A stretch of DNA of 64,000 nt from Tindallia magadiensis. Its GTDB lineage: Bacteria > Bacillota > Clostridia > Peptostreptococcales > Tindalliaceae. Each line of letters opens with the position of its first letter. The stretch's first letter is position 1. A model generated the notes under the pieces. It was not told the origin of the DNA and made no database searches. It worked only from the letters and a program-made list of their open reading frames with translations. Below are positions 17,294-26,438 of this stretch, piece after piece. The position numbers and the translations under genes are program-made. The stretch covers positions 22,074 to 86,073 of the forward strand of contig NZ_FOQA01000010.1 in the NCBI RefSeq assembly GCF_900113635.1. Reading direction: 5' to 3'.

Positions 17294-18739
17294 CTATTCT
17301 ATGCCTATCGAAAGGTATTTAATTTCCAGAAAACTCTCTATCCCAAAGTGGCCTCCCTCTCTTCCCAATCCACTTTCTTTGATGCCTCCAAAGGGTGCTT
17401 GTACCGTTGCTGGTCCACCATCGTTCAGCCCTACAATGCCATACTCCAACTTTTCTGAAACCCGAAGACCCCGGCTGAGAGATTCAGTGAAAACATAGGA
17501 TGCCAGACCATAGTGGGAATCATTGGCCAAACGAAGTGCTTCTTCTTCTGACTGGAACCGTTGGATAGGTACCACCGGACCAAAGGTTTCCTCTTTCATT
17601 ATATTCATATCCGCCGTCACATCAACCAAGATCGTTGGTTTGTAATAGTAGCCAGCTTTTTCATGCTCTCCTCGATGAAACCCTTCTCCGCCAGTAACAA
17701 TGGTTGCTCCTTTTGAAAGGGCATCTTCCACATGTTCTTGTACCTTTTGGTAGGCTTTTTCATCAATTAATGGTCCCATTTGAATATCTTCTTCAAAACC
17801 ACTCCCCATTTTAATGCCGGAAAAGGCTGTCTTAAGTTTCTGCACCAACTCTTTTTCTACAGATTCTTGGACATATAACCGATTGGTCGCAATGCATATT
17901 TGTCCACAGTTTCTGATTTTTGACCCTATCAGTTCTTTTACCGCCTTATCTAAATCAGCATCTTCAAAGACAAGATAAGGAGCATGACCGCCTAATTCCA
18001 GTGACACCTGTTTTACCGTATCGGCTGATTTTTTCATCAGTTTTTTTCCTACTGCCGTAGAACCGGTAAACGTCACTTTCCGTATTCGTGGATCTTCCAA
18101 CAATGTGTCCCCTATCACTTCCGGAGGCCCTGTCAGTAAAGAAATAACCCCTTTAGGAATACCGGCTTCATGGGCCAGCTGAATGATTTCTACCGCACAA
18201 AAGGGAGTTTGTTCGGCGGGTTTTAATATAACCGGGCATCCTGCTGCAATGGCCGGCGAAATTTTTCTGGTTACCATTGAAGCTGGAAAATTCCAAGGCG
18301 TAATCGCCGCTGTGATGCCCACCGGCTGTTTCAGCACTAGGATTCGTTTTCGGCTGCTACTGGCTGGAATGGTCTCCCCATACACCCGTTTCCCTTCCTC
18401 TGCATACCACTCCACAAAAGCGGCAGCGGCTTTGACTTCTCCCAGAGCTTCTGCCAATGGCTTTCCTTGCTCCATGGTTAATGTTCTAGCAATCTTTTCC
18501 GCCTTTTCCAGTAATAACTGGTGCCACTTTTTCATATAGTTTGCCCGAACCTGTGCCGGTAGAGATGCCCACTCTTCTAGCGCCTGTTCCGCTGCGGTAA
18601 TTGCCTGAAGCACCTCTTCTCTGCCAGCCGATGCCATTTTCCCCACCAGGCTTCCATCTGCCGGATTAAGAACGTCAAAAGTTTCACCGGATGCAGCCTC
18701 TTGCCATTGTCCATTAATGTATAATTTTTCTTTTCTCAT
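17294..18739 (-). CDS. NAD(P)-dependent aldehyde dehydrogenase, succinate-semialdehyde type
   Basis: A 481-residue aldehyde dehydrogenase. Visible motifs are 'ITPWNFPASMVTRKISPAIAAG', the cofactor-site 'FTGSTAVGKKLM', the catalytic glutamate in 'LELGGHAPYLVFEDADLD' and the catalytic cysteine in 'NCGQICIATNR'. The closest general type is the GabD-like succinate-semialdehyde dehydrogenase, which oxidises the aldehyde to succinate; other short-chain semialdehydes are possible. No aminotransferase or other GABA gene is adjacent. The ATG follows GGAGG in the reverse strand, and the gene is monocistronic or reads towards the MATE leader terminator. Confidence 0.9.
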   Translation of the reverse strand: MRKEKLYINGQWQEAASGETFDVLNPADGSLVGKMASAGREEVLQAITAAEQALEEWASLPAQVRANYMKKWHQLLLEKAEKIARTLTMEQGKPLAEALGEVKAAAAFVEWYAEEGKRVYGETIPASSSRKRILVLKQPVGITAAITPWNFPASMVTRKISPAIAAGCPVILKPAEQTPFCAVEIIQLAHEAGIPKGVISLLTGPPEVIGDTLLEDPRIRKVTFTGSTAVGKKLMKKSADTVKQVSLELGGHAPYLVFEDADLDKAVKELIGSKIRNCGQICIATNRLYVQESVEKELVQKLKTAFSGIKMGSGFEEDIQMGPLIDEKAYQKVQEHVEDALSKGATIVTGGEGFHRGEHEKAGYYYKPTILVDVTADMNIMKEETFGPVVPIQRFQSEEEALRLANDSHYGLASYVFTESLSRGLRVSEKLEYGIVGLNDGGPATVQAPFGGIKESGLGREGGHFGIESFLEIKYLSIGIE

Positions 18740-18870
18740 ATTGTTAACCCTCCTGCTTGAGTTGGTTATGGCTTTTTATTCTATCCTTTACGCTACCCAT
18801 CTATCAATTGTCATAAACATCCCCTGGTTCAGCCACAGGATATAACCATCTTATTCATTGTAAAAGTTTA

Positions 18871-18899
18871 TTGCCATTTTAAGAAATGGGTATTATTCT
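18871..18899 (+). promoter_or_regulatory. Sigma-A promoter of the sensory cassette
   Basis: TTGCCA and TATTCT with a 17-bp spacer, 45 bp upstream of the first lipoprotein gene. Confidence 0.55.
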
Positions 18900-18943
18900 A
18901 TTGAGTGGAGATGCAGTGTCGAATATCCTAAGGAGGCCTTTGA

Positions 18944-19786
18944 ATGAATTCTAAGCGATTCTTTTTTCTAGGATTAACCTTCATGATTTCTGTTGTTCTT
19001 CTTATAGGGTGCGGTCATGACGAATCGGTCCATGAGAAAGACAACAAAGCTGCTTCAGAACAAGATCACATCCATCATCAAAATGGACAAGATTCAGACA
19101 CTAACCAGGTTTTAAGAATTTTAGGAGAAAAAGATTTCGCCCCCATTTCCTATGAAGAAGATGGAGAAATCAAGGGCATCAGTCCGGATATTATCCGTGA
19201 AGTTTTTGATCGCATGGATCATGAAATATCGCTGGAACTAATCCCTTGGGCCCGTGTTCAGGCAAAAGTTGCAGAAGGGGAAGCCGATGCTTTTTTCAGC
19301 CCTTATTTTACAGAAGAAAGAAACCGTATTTATCTGTTTCCGGAAGAACCGCTCCTTTATGAAGAAAATGTCTTTTTTGTTCCTATCGATTCTGACATTA
19401 CCTTTGATGGTACTTTGGAGAGTCTGCGACCGTATACGATCGGAACCATTCTTGGTTATGTTTCCTTGGAGCAGGTGGATACAGATAATATTCTTACCAT
19501 CGATGATCAGTCCACCTCAACAGAACAGGCCATCGAAAGACTCCTAAATAATCGTGGAATTGATCTGTTTATGAATACCAATTACATTGTTTGGAACACG
19601 CTGCAGGAGATGGGAAAAACCGAAGAAGTCAAGGAACTTTCGCCACCTCTGAACTCCTTTGCTGCCTACCTGGCTTTTACCAGAGAAAAGGATTATACCG
19701 AGCTGGCAAAAGAGTTTGACCGAATTCTTCGAGAAATGAAAGAAGATGGAACCTACCAAAGCATCCTCGACAGCTATACCAAATAA
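18944..19786 (+). CDS. Family-3 solute-binding lipoprotein
   Basis: A 280-residue lipoprotein with a lipobox ending at Cys23 ('VLLIGCG') and a histidine/acid-rich linker, then a single family-3 solute-binding domain (about 55-275; 'DFAPISYEEDGEIKGISPDIIREVF', 'LIPWARVQAKVAEGEADAFFSPYFTEER'). These domains bind amino acids or similar molecules outside the cell. No permease or ATPase lies nearby; instead it precedes an HD-GYP protein and a histidine kinase, so a sensory role is more likely than transport. AGGAGG precedes the ATG. Confidence 0.87.
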   Translation: MNSKRFFFLGLTFMISVVLLIGCGHDESVHEKDNKAASEQDHIHHQNGQDSDTNQVLRILGEKDFAPISYEEDGEIKGISPDIIREVFDRMDHEISLELIPWARVQAKVAEGEADAFFSPYFTEERNRIYLFPEEPLLYEENVFFVPIDSDITFDGTLESLRPYTIGTILGYVSLEQVDTDNILTIDDQSTSTEQAIERLLNNRGIDLFMNTNYIVWNTLQEMGKTEEVKELSPPLNSFAAYLAFTREKDYTELAKEFDRILREMKEDGTYQSILDSYTK

Positions 19787-19817
19787 TCTGATTCTCTCTT
19801 GAATCAGACGTTTTTTT
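19787..19817 (+). terminator. Intrinsic terminator after the first lipoprotein gene
   Basis: TCTGATTC/GAATCAGA stem followed by CG and seven T. It probably limits read-through from the lipoprotein gene into the downstream signalling genes. Confidence 0.8.
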
Positions 19818-19952
19818 ATCGGAACATTTCAAAAATATCGAGTACTCGACGCTTATATGAATATTTGTTGTTTATAAAGGTATAAATGATAGGTACAGAA
19901 CCTTTTATCCTTCCCCTAATCTCGGATATTTCAAATACAAGGAGTGATCATC

Positions 19953-21536
19953 ATGAATGAAAAACTGAACATGGAAGATTCCCTTTTTGACTTAGATTTT
20001 TTAAAGGATGATCTGAAAGAGGTCCCAAAGGAATCCTCTCCCAAAAGAAACCATTATAAAATCATTGTTGCTGATGATGATAAAGATGTCCACACAGTAA
20101 CCAAACTCCTCTTAAAAGACTTCCAATTTGAGGGAAAAGGATTAGAATTTATTCACACCTATGATGAAGAAACTACTAAAAATGCTTTGGTAACACATAA
20201 GCATATTGCAATTATTTTATTGGACGTGGTAATGGATACAAAAAACAGCGGACTTCGTATTGTAGAGTTTATTCGAAATGAGTTAAAAAACTCAAACACC
20301 CGAATTATCTTGCGAACTGGTCATCCCGGCGAGGCGCCAGAAGAAAGAGTCATCATTGATTATGATATCAACGATTATAAGTTGAAAACAGAGTTAACCA
20401 AACAAAAGCTATTTACCAGTGTCTATTCAGCTCTACGCTCTTATCGAGATATCATGCTGTTAGAAAAAAACAAAACAGCCTTAGAGCGAATTGTAAAAGT
20501 AAGCAGTAAGCTTTTTTCGCAAAGTTCTTTAGATGATTTTTTGAGCACTTTATTAAGCGAACTAGAAATGTTTTACTTGAAATATAGTGATCCGGATTCT
20601 CATCATGAACACTTAAAGCCAGAAGGGTTTATCTATGAGAAAATAGGTCATACTTATCGTATTATTACCGCCACTGAAAAATATCAGCAATATATTAATG
20701 AAGACCTATCCACTATTCAGGATTTGGAGGATGTTTATGTGGTAATGAAGCATCTTCATCCGGATCATAATAATATGATTTTTTTAGAAGATGGGTTTAT
20801 CTTTTACAATAAAGGGCAACATGGTGTTCGCTTCTACTTTTTTGTCGAAACAACAGAAGATTTATATGATTACAGCATTATTCAACTGTTCTTAAATAAT
20901 TATGCTCTCGCACTGGATAATTTCCACTTAAATCAGCTGGTAATGAGAAATCAGGAAGCCATTATTTTCACTCTTACAGAAACCATTGAACGCCATAGCA
21001 ACGAAACTTCTAATCATGTCAAAAGAGTATCTAATATGATAAAGCAGCTCTCTCTTCTTTATGGCATTGATGAGATAGAAGCGGAAGATATTCGTATTGC
21101 CAGTGCACTTCATGATATCGGTAAAATTGGTATTTGTGATTCAATTCTTCAAAAACCTTCTAAACTTACCACAGAAGAATTCAAAAAAATAAAAAGGCAT
21201 ACCAGCATTGGGTATGACATCCTCAAACACGTTGATTATTATATTTTTAAGATTGCCTCAAAAATTGCCTATTATCATCATGAAAAATATGACGGTACCG
21301 GTTATCCACAAGGTTTATCAGGAAAAGAGATTCCTTTACATGGAAGATTGATGGCCGTGGTAGATGTTTTTGATGCACTTGTCAGCAAAAGATGTTATAA
21401 GGAACCTTGGACTTATCAGGACGCCCTTCATTACCTTAAAAGCCAGTCAGGAAAACATTTCGATCCTGAAATCATTCATATTTTTGCTGATCATTTTCAG
21501 GAGTTTATCGATATTGCTGAAGAATACAAAGGATAA
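19953..21536 (+). CDS. Response regulator with DUF3369 and HD-GYP domains
   Basis: A 527-residue cytoplasmic protein. It has a receiver domain (about 35-165, DDD triad 'VADDDKDV' and phosphoacceptor in 'IILLDVVMD'), a middle region matching the DUF3369 family (about 170-330) and a C-terminal HD-GYP domain with 'SALHDIGKIG', 'YYHHEKYDGTGYP' and 'RLMAVVDVFDALVS'. HD-GYP domains hydrolyse cyclic di-GMP, so the output is probably second-messenger turnover rather than DNA binding. The ATG at 19953 has AAGGAG eight bases upstream. The cognate kinase follows after 17 bp. Confidence 0.92.
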   Translation: MNEKLNMEDSLFDLDFLKDDLKEVPKESSPKRNHYKIIVADDDKDVHTVTKLLLKDFQFEGKGLEFIHTYDEETTKNALVTHKHIAIILLDVVMDTKNSGLRIVEFIRNELKNSNTRIILRTGHPGEAPEERVIIDYDINDYKLKTELTKQKLFTSVYSALRSYRDIMLLEKNKTALERIVKVSSKLFSQSSLDDFLSTLLSELEMFYLKYSDPDSHHEHLKPEGFIYEKIGHTYRIITATEKYQQYINEDLSTIQDLEDVYVVMKHLHPDHNNMIFLEDGFIFYNKGQHGVRFYFFVETTEDLYDYSIIQLFLNNYALALDNFHLNQLVMRNQEAIIFTLTETIERHSNETSNHVKRVSNMIKQLSLLYGIDEIEAEDIRIASALHDIGKIGICDSILQKPSKLTTEEFKKIKRHTSIGYDILKHVDYYIFKIASKIAYYHHEKYDGTGYPQGLSGKEIPLHGRLMAVVDVFDALVSKRCYKEPWTYQDALHYLKSQSGKHFDPEIIHIFADHFQEFIDIAEEYKG

Positions 21537-21553
21537 GAAAGGAGGAAATTCTT

Positions 21554-22915
21554 TTGAAGCTTTTTCCTCGTTTTCAATTTAACCAAGAAAATCTATTTTT
21601 GAAGTTATCCTTCTTATTCATTATTGTTCTTTTTACCGTAACTAATATTGTCAATTTTATGAACGAATATGGAAATCGGCTGGATCAGCTGGAAAAAGAA
21701 ATCGAAAGCATTGTATCTTTGTCAGAGACTACTCTTTCTAGTAGTTTATGGACATTTGACCGGGGTGCGATCACCTCTATGGGAAATGCCTTAAAAAACA
21801 ATCAGCATATTGTAAAAGTAAAAATTAGTAATATGAGCGAACAGGAGATTTTTTACCATCAGGTTTCGGCTGATACTATACCAGAAGATTTAGTTGTTAG
21901 CCGTTCTAGTACCATCTATTACAGCTCACGTCCTATCGGAATTCTTACCTATCATTACACTTCCTTTTATATTCGAGAAGAGTTGCGCCAAACACTGCTT
22001 AGAAATCTTCTGCAATTATTGATTATTCTAGCTTTCCTTTGGGTTATTTTTGTTAAAACATCACGGGTTATCGTTAAAGAACTGGAACAGCGAGTGGAAG
22101 CACGCACGAAAGAACTGAAAGCCGCTACCGATCATATTATTCAAATGGATAAAATGGCTTCTCTCGGTGAAATTGTGGGAGGCGTTGCCCATGAAATCAA
22201 TACACCCCTTGGTGTCTCTTTATCCTCTCTTTCCTACATCACCTCCATTCATCAGAGCACATTGCAATCCTTAAAAGATTCTACCCTGACTAAAAACGAC
22301 TTGAAAAATTATTTTGTGGAGATGGAAGAAAGCTTGGATATTCTGGAAAATAATCTTAACCGAAGTGCCGATCTGGTACAAAGCTTTAAACAAGTATCGA
22401 TTGATCAAAAAGTAAATCAACCGGATTCCATCCATCTTAACCAGTATTTAGAAATGATTATCAAAAGCCTTAAACACGAGTATAAGAATGGTAATCATCA
22501 AATTGATCTGCTTGCCGAAAAAGAATTTATGGTCCAAACCTATCCTGGTGCTTTATCACAAATTATTTCTAATCTTATTATGAACTCTATTAAACATGGA
22601 TTTAAAGGGCTTCAGCAAGGCAGGATCACACTGAAACTTGATGAAGATGAACATGCGGTTTCCATTCTCTATCACGATAATGGCCGGGGCATTTCAGAGG
22701 AAGATCAACCTAAAGTATTTGATATGTTTTATACCACCGACCGAAAGGGTGGAGGCAGCGGTCTTGGTTTAAGTATTGTTTATAATCTGGTACACTATAA
22801 ACTAAAGGGGACGCTGAACTTTAGCAGCGAACCGGGACAAGGAGTCTTTTTCAAGATCTCTATCCCTAAAGAGCTCTCCATCGAAACAGATGATCATGAA
22901 AGAAAAGAATCGTGA
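21554..22915 (+). CDS. Membrane histidine kinase
   Basis: A 453-residue kinase: transmembrane helix (about 16-36), extracytoplasmic region of about 110 residues, second helix (about 153-173), a coiled segment, then HisKA with the phosphorylated histidine in 'GGVAHEINTPLG' and the ATPase domain ('NLIMNSIKHGF', 'DNGRGI', 'GGGSGLGLSIV'). The TTG start is supported by AAAGGAGG eight bases upstream. The extracytoplasmic part is too short for a solute-binding domain, so it may be activated by the lipoproteins encoded on either side. Partner: the HD-GYP response regulator. Confidence 0.92.
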   Translation: MKLFPRFQFNQENLFLKLSFLFIIVLFTVTNIVNFMNEYGNRLDQLEKEIESIVSLSETTLSSSLWTFDRGAITSMGNALKNNQHIVKVKISNMSEQEIFYHQVSADTIPEDLVVSRSSTIYYSSRPIGILTYHYTSFYIREELRQTLLRNLLQLLIILAFLWVIFVKTSRVIVKELEQRVEARTKELKAATDHIIQMDKMASLGEIVGGVAHEINTPLGVSLSSLSYITSIHQSTLQSLKDSTLTKNDLKNYFVEMEESLDILENNLNRSADLVQSFKQVSIDQKVNQPDSIHLNQYLEMIIKSLKHEYKNGNHQIDLLAEKEFMVQTYPGALSQIISNLIMNSIKHGFKGLQQGRITLKLDEDEHAVSILYHDNGRGISEEDQPKVFDMFYTTDRKGGGSGLGLSIVYNLVHYKLKGTLNFSSEPGQGVFFKISIPKELSIETDDHERKES

Positions 22916-22925
22916 GGTGATCCAA

Positions 22926-23762
22926 ATGACAAGGAAAAAAACATCTTTCGCCCTAATCATCATCCTGATACTCGCTCTATCCAGTATGCTTTTTGCCAGT
23001 TGTGGAAAAACAGAAGATTCCACTGAATCAGTCGAAAAAATAAGGGAAGATAACGGAACAGAAGAAAGAGCTACGGCTGCCGCCTACAATACCTTTCATC
23101 TGATCACAGCCGATTTGCCACCTTTTTGCATTGAAGCGACGGATAGCGGTATTGTTGTCGATTTAGCCAGAGAAATTGCAAAAAAAGCAGAAATGGATTT
23201 TCTGGTGGAATTTCAACCCTGGTCAAGAGCCCAGGAAACCGTCAGCGAAGGGAAAAATCTTTTCATCCTACCTTTAGGCAGAATCGATGAAAGAGAAGAG
23301 CATTTTGTGTGGATTAGCGAAATCATCGATTACGATATTTCCTTTCTTTCAACGGATGGTGTTTCTTATACTCTGGAAAGTGCAAAATCCTTGGAAAACG
23401 TGATGGTACAGCAAGGGACCACCTTCGAAGAATTTCTACTAGATAACGGTTTTACAAATCTGTCTGGATCACCAGATACCAAGGCTAATGCTGAAATGCT
23501 CTACAATAACAGAGGTCAAGCCTGGTTTATTCCTGAATGGGAAGGACTCTGGATTTGGAATCACAAGGGATTTGATCAGGAAATCAGCCTTGGGCCGCCG
23601 GTTATGAACACCATTGCATGGCTGGCCGCCTCAAAAGACAGCGATCCAGCCTTGATTGATGCTATTTCCACTGCATTGGAAGAAGTGCTGGAAGAAAACC
23701 TGTTGGAAGATATTGTGGCGACCTATACTCAGCCCGATGAAGAAGCCGAGAAACAGGAATAA
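22926..23762 (+). CDS. Family-3-like solute-binding lipoprotein, second of the cassette
   Basis: A 278-residue lipoprotein with a lipobox at Cys26 ('MLFASCG') and a family-3-type binding domain ('FHLITADLPPFCIEATDSGIVVDLAREIAKKA', 'FQPWSRAQETVSEGKNLFILPLGR' region). It resembles the first lipoprotein in architecture though not closely in sequence. The ATG at 22926 follows GAGGTGA, 10 bp after the kinase stop, so the genes are coupled. As no transporter is present, a role as extracellular sensor for the kinase is inferred. Confidence 0.85.
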   Translation: MTRKKTSFALIIILILALSSMLFASCGKTEDSTESVEKIREDNGTEERATAAAYNTFHLITADLPPFCIEATDSGIVVDLAREIAKKAEMDFLVEFQPWSRAQETVSEGKNLFILPLGRIDEREEHFVWISEIIDYDISFLSTDGVSYTLESAKSLENVMVQQGTTFEEFLLDNGFTNLSGSPDTKANAEMLYNNRGQAWFIPEWEGLWIWNHKGFDQEISLGPPVMNTIAWLAASKDSDPALIDAISTALEEVLEENLLEDIVATYTQPDEEAEKQE

Positions 23763-23888
23763 GGTGTCCTTAATCCCTTCTCCCACCTCTTATCAAACCC
23801 ATAGGTCTTTCATATAAACCGAAGAAAAAGTAATCCATAAATGCCGCTTGCTGTTTTATCCAAAACGCATTGATATTACGTTATCCTT

Positions 23889-23938
23889 AAAAAAAGGTGC
23901 CAAAAGCTTCTATATTCGGAGCTTTAGCACCTTTTTTT
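23889..23938. terminator. Bidirectional intrinsic terminator
   Basis: AAAAAAGGTGC ... GCACCTTTTTTT with an inner AAAGCT/AGCTTT stem. Ends the sensory cassette immediately before the chemoreceptor promoter. Confidence 0.85.
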
Positions 23939-23940
23939 AA

Positions 23941-23969
23941 TTGACGCTTCTGTCCCTATTTGCTATGAT
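23941..23969 (+). promoter_or_regulatory. Sigma-A promoter of the chemoreceptor gene
   Basis: TTGACG and TATGAT separated by 17 bp, starting two bases after the preceding terminator. Confidence 0.7.
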
Positions 23970-24049
23970 AAGAACTTGGGGCATATCTCCCCATCTAAGC
24001 AGGTCCAAAAATCCCATTAACCTATACGAAGAAGACAGGAGGTATCATA

Positions 24050-26050
24050 ATGAAGTTTAAGGGTAAACTAACGGTAGTCCTTTTAGTTGCGTTTGCTGTA
24101 ATCATTGCTGCAACTTCTATGATTGGTTATTTTAACGCACGAAATATTCTGGAAGAAGGTGTTTATGCCGATGGAGAAGCCGAGGCAGAATCCCTGGTAC
24201 AGTATATCGAAGCCTGGTTGGGTCAGAAGGTAGCTTCTGTAGCCACCTTAGCCGGAATTGTAGAAGATCCTTATATAATGGAACGATTATTAGAAGATCC
24301 TCTGAAATCTGATTACTTAAAACCTACAGGTTTTGATGAGGATATGGTCCACTACTATCTAGGGTTTGTTGATGGTACTTTTATTACCGGTAGTGGCTGG
24401 GTTCCACCGGAAGACTATGACATGACCGTCCGGCTTTGGTACATGGAAGCAAAGGAATCAGGAAAGCCAGGCGTTACAGAAGTATATCAAGATTTGAATA
24501 CAGACCAGTATATGGTATCTGCCACAGCACCCATTTATGACAACAACCATCAGTTTACCGGTGCAGCTGTCAGCGATATATACTTAGATACCTTAACCCA
24601 AACCGTCGACGAAGTGGAAATAGGCGAATCCGGGTATGGTTTTCTCATTTCTCAAGATGGAACCGTTCTGACCCATCCTTCTGAGGAATTAATCAACACT
24701 AATTTTAACGATCATTCCTTTTTTGACACCATCTATCAGGAAGCCGTGGAAAAGGAAAGGGGAGTTCAGCATTATCGGGAAGGCGGCATGAATAAAATTC
24801 TTTTTCATCAAAAGGTACCTTCCACCGGCTGGGTTCTTGGGGTTGTTCTTGATGAAGATGAAGTCTACCAGCCTTTGGTCAATCTTCGAAATCAGTATAT
24901 GCTTATTGGCGGGCTGGGAATGCTTTGCGTCATCCTGCTGTCTGTCGGCATTGCACAAAAAACCGTATCCCCGATTAAACATATTTCTCAATCAATGGAC
25001 CGACTAGCTCAGTTTGATCTGACCGAAAATCAGTCTCATGCCAATATTTCCTATCAGAACCGGAAAGATGAAATTGGCGATATGACCCGTTCCTTAATCT
25101 CTCTGCAGGAAAATTTTGCAAAGCTGGTAAAAGACATCAGAGGTCATTCCCAACAATTGGCTACTTCAGCAGAAGAACTGACAGCTACCAGCCAACAGTC
25201 TTCCAGCGCCTCCCAGGAAGTGGCAAAAACCATTGAAGAAATTGCCAAGGGTGCAACAGATCAAGCTCAAAACGTGGAAACGGCTGTGCAAAACGTAAAC
25301 GAAATGGAAAATTCCCTCACCCAAAATAAGGAGTATGTACTTTCTGTTAAAAACATTACCGAAGAAATCCAACAACAAAAGGATAAAGGTATCGATGTAA
25401 TGGATAAACTATCCACCACCATGGATCGAAGCAGTCAGTTGATAGGTGTGATGGGTGAAGCCGTTCAAAGTAACCAGGCCAGCGCCGATAAAATCGATAA
25501 TGCCAGCAGCATGATTCAATCCATTGCCGATCAGACCAATTTGCTTGCCTTAAATGCCGCCATCGAAGCTGCCAGAGCCGGTGAACAAGGTCGAGGATTT
25601 GCAGTGGTTGCTGAAGAGATTCGAAAACTAGCGGAAGAATCAAATACCTTCACCGGTGAAATTAAAGGAATCATTGAAGAACTTAAAGAAAAATCTCTGA
25701 CAGCTGTACAGGCAATGAGTGAAATCAATGAAGCCTTGGACATCGAAAGAGTCAGTAAGGACGAAACCGAAACACAGTTTTCTAAAATTGCCGATGCCGT
25801 AGAAGAAGCCGGTATCTTGGTAGAGAAGCTAACAGCCTCCAGCAATACCATCGAAACCAATAAAGATCATTTGATTCAGATCATGGAAAACTTATCGGCT
25901 ATTTCAGAAGAAAATGCGGCAGGAACAGAAGAAGCTTCCGCTTCCGTTGAAGAGCAAACTGCTTCTATGGAAGAAATTTCCAGTGCCACAGAGGTCTTAT
26001 CCGATATGGCTGCTAAAATGGATGCGGCCATGTGGGTATTTAAGCTGTAA
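24050..26050 (+). CDS. Methyl-accepting chemotaxis protein with dCache sensor
   Basis: A 666-residue chemoreceptor: transmembrane helix (about 7-28), double-Cache extracellular domain (about 35-275, with '[19 protein letters not shown]' and '[15 protein letters not shown]'), second helix (about 282-302), HAMP, and a cytoplasmic signalling domain whose hairpin tip is '[20 protein letters not shown]'. It relays ligand binding to CheA/CheW. The R-x-WY arrangement resembles amino-acid-binding dCache domains, but the ligand is not established. It is monocistronic with a promoter at 23941 and a GACAGGAGG site. Confidence 0.93.
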   Translation: MKFKGKLTVVLLVAFAVIIAATSMIGYFNARNILEEGVYADGEAEAESLVQYIEAWLGQKVASVATLAGIVEDPYIMERLLEDPLKSDYLKPTGFDEDMVHYYLGFVDGTFITGSGWVPPEDYDMTVRLWYMEAKESGKPGVTEVYQDLNTDQYMVSATAPIYDNNHQFTGAAVSDIYLDTLTQTVDEVEIGESGYGFLISQDGTVLTHPSEELINTNFNDHSFFDTIYQEAVEKERGVQHYREGGMNKILFHQKVPSTGWVLGVVLDEDEVYQPLVNLRNQYMLIGGLGMLCVILLSVGIAQKTVSPIKHISQSMDRLAQFDLTENQSHANISYQNRKDEIGDMTRSLISLQENFAKLVKDIRGHSQQLATSAEELTATSQQSSSASQEVAKTIEEIAKGATDQAQNVETAVQNVNEMENSLTQNKEYVLSVKNITEEIQQQKDKGIDVMDKLSTTMDRSSQLIGVMGEAVQSNQASADKIDNASSMIQSIADQTNLLALNAAIEAARAGEQGRGFAVVAEEIRKLAEESNTFTGEIKGIIEELKEKSLTAVQAMSEINEALDIERVSKDETETQFSKIADAVEEAGILVEKLTASSNTIETNKDHLIQIMENLSAISEENAAGTEEASASVEEQTASMEEISSATEVLSDMAAKMDAAMWVFKL

Positions 26051-26127
26051 CCATCAGCTTCTTTGACCGACAGCCAGTGCCCCACCATTGACAGAACCTT
26101 TTATAAAAGATACACTATGATCATCTT

Positions 26128-26290
26128 TTCAGGTGCCCTTATCCTCAGCCGGATAAAAGGGAGAATAGGAAAACTGGTGAAAAACCAGTGCGGACTCACC
26201 ACTGTAAGCGAAGACGAATCCCTAAAATGTCACTGGAGAAATCTGGGAAGGCAGGGAGGAGAAGGAAGCGCGAGCCAGGAGACCTGCCTT
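26128..26290 (+). ncRNA. Cobalamin riboswitch
   Basis: The hallmark pieces are in order: AGGTGCC at 26131, GGAAACTGGTGAAAAACCAG region (26168-26189), the conserved CGGACTCACCACTGTAA-type core ending at 26207, CACTGG...GGGAAGGC (26231-26252) and the terminal GCCAGGAGACCTGCC block (26274-26288). This is the B12-box element that binds adenosyl- or related cobalamins and turns off downstream genes. It precedes a five-gene ABC importer, so that importer should be made when cobalamin is scarce. Confidence 0.92.
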
Positions 26291-26300
26291 GAAAAAGACG

Positions 26301-26321
26301 ACGCAAGACCTGCGTTTTTTT
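26301..26321 (+). terminator. Riboswitch expression-platform terminator
   Basis: ACGCA/TGCGT stem followed by seven T, eleven bases after the riboswitch core. GACCTGC is present both at the end of the aptamer (26281-26287) and in this hairpin (26308-26314), consistent with competing pairings. Confidence 0.75.
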
Positions 26322-26341
26322 AGGAAGACTTAAGATGAGAA

Positions 26342-26387
26342 AGTCTCTTAGCCATGCTAAGGGGCTTTTTTAATGCTCCTTAGCATG
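26342..26387 (+). terminator. Second leader terminator with mutually exclusive hairpin
   Basis: An 11-bp stem (two G-U pairs) at 26342-26366 is followed by six T. Its right half (CATGCTAAGG, 26353-26362) is also perfectly complementary to CCTTAGCATG at 26378-26387, so two alternative structures are possible. It lies 50-100 bases before the importer start codon. Confidence 0.65.
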
Positions 26388-26438
26388 CTCCATCACAACT
26401 CTTAAAAAGAGAAAAAAAGACGAAAGAAGGAATGTACC

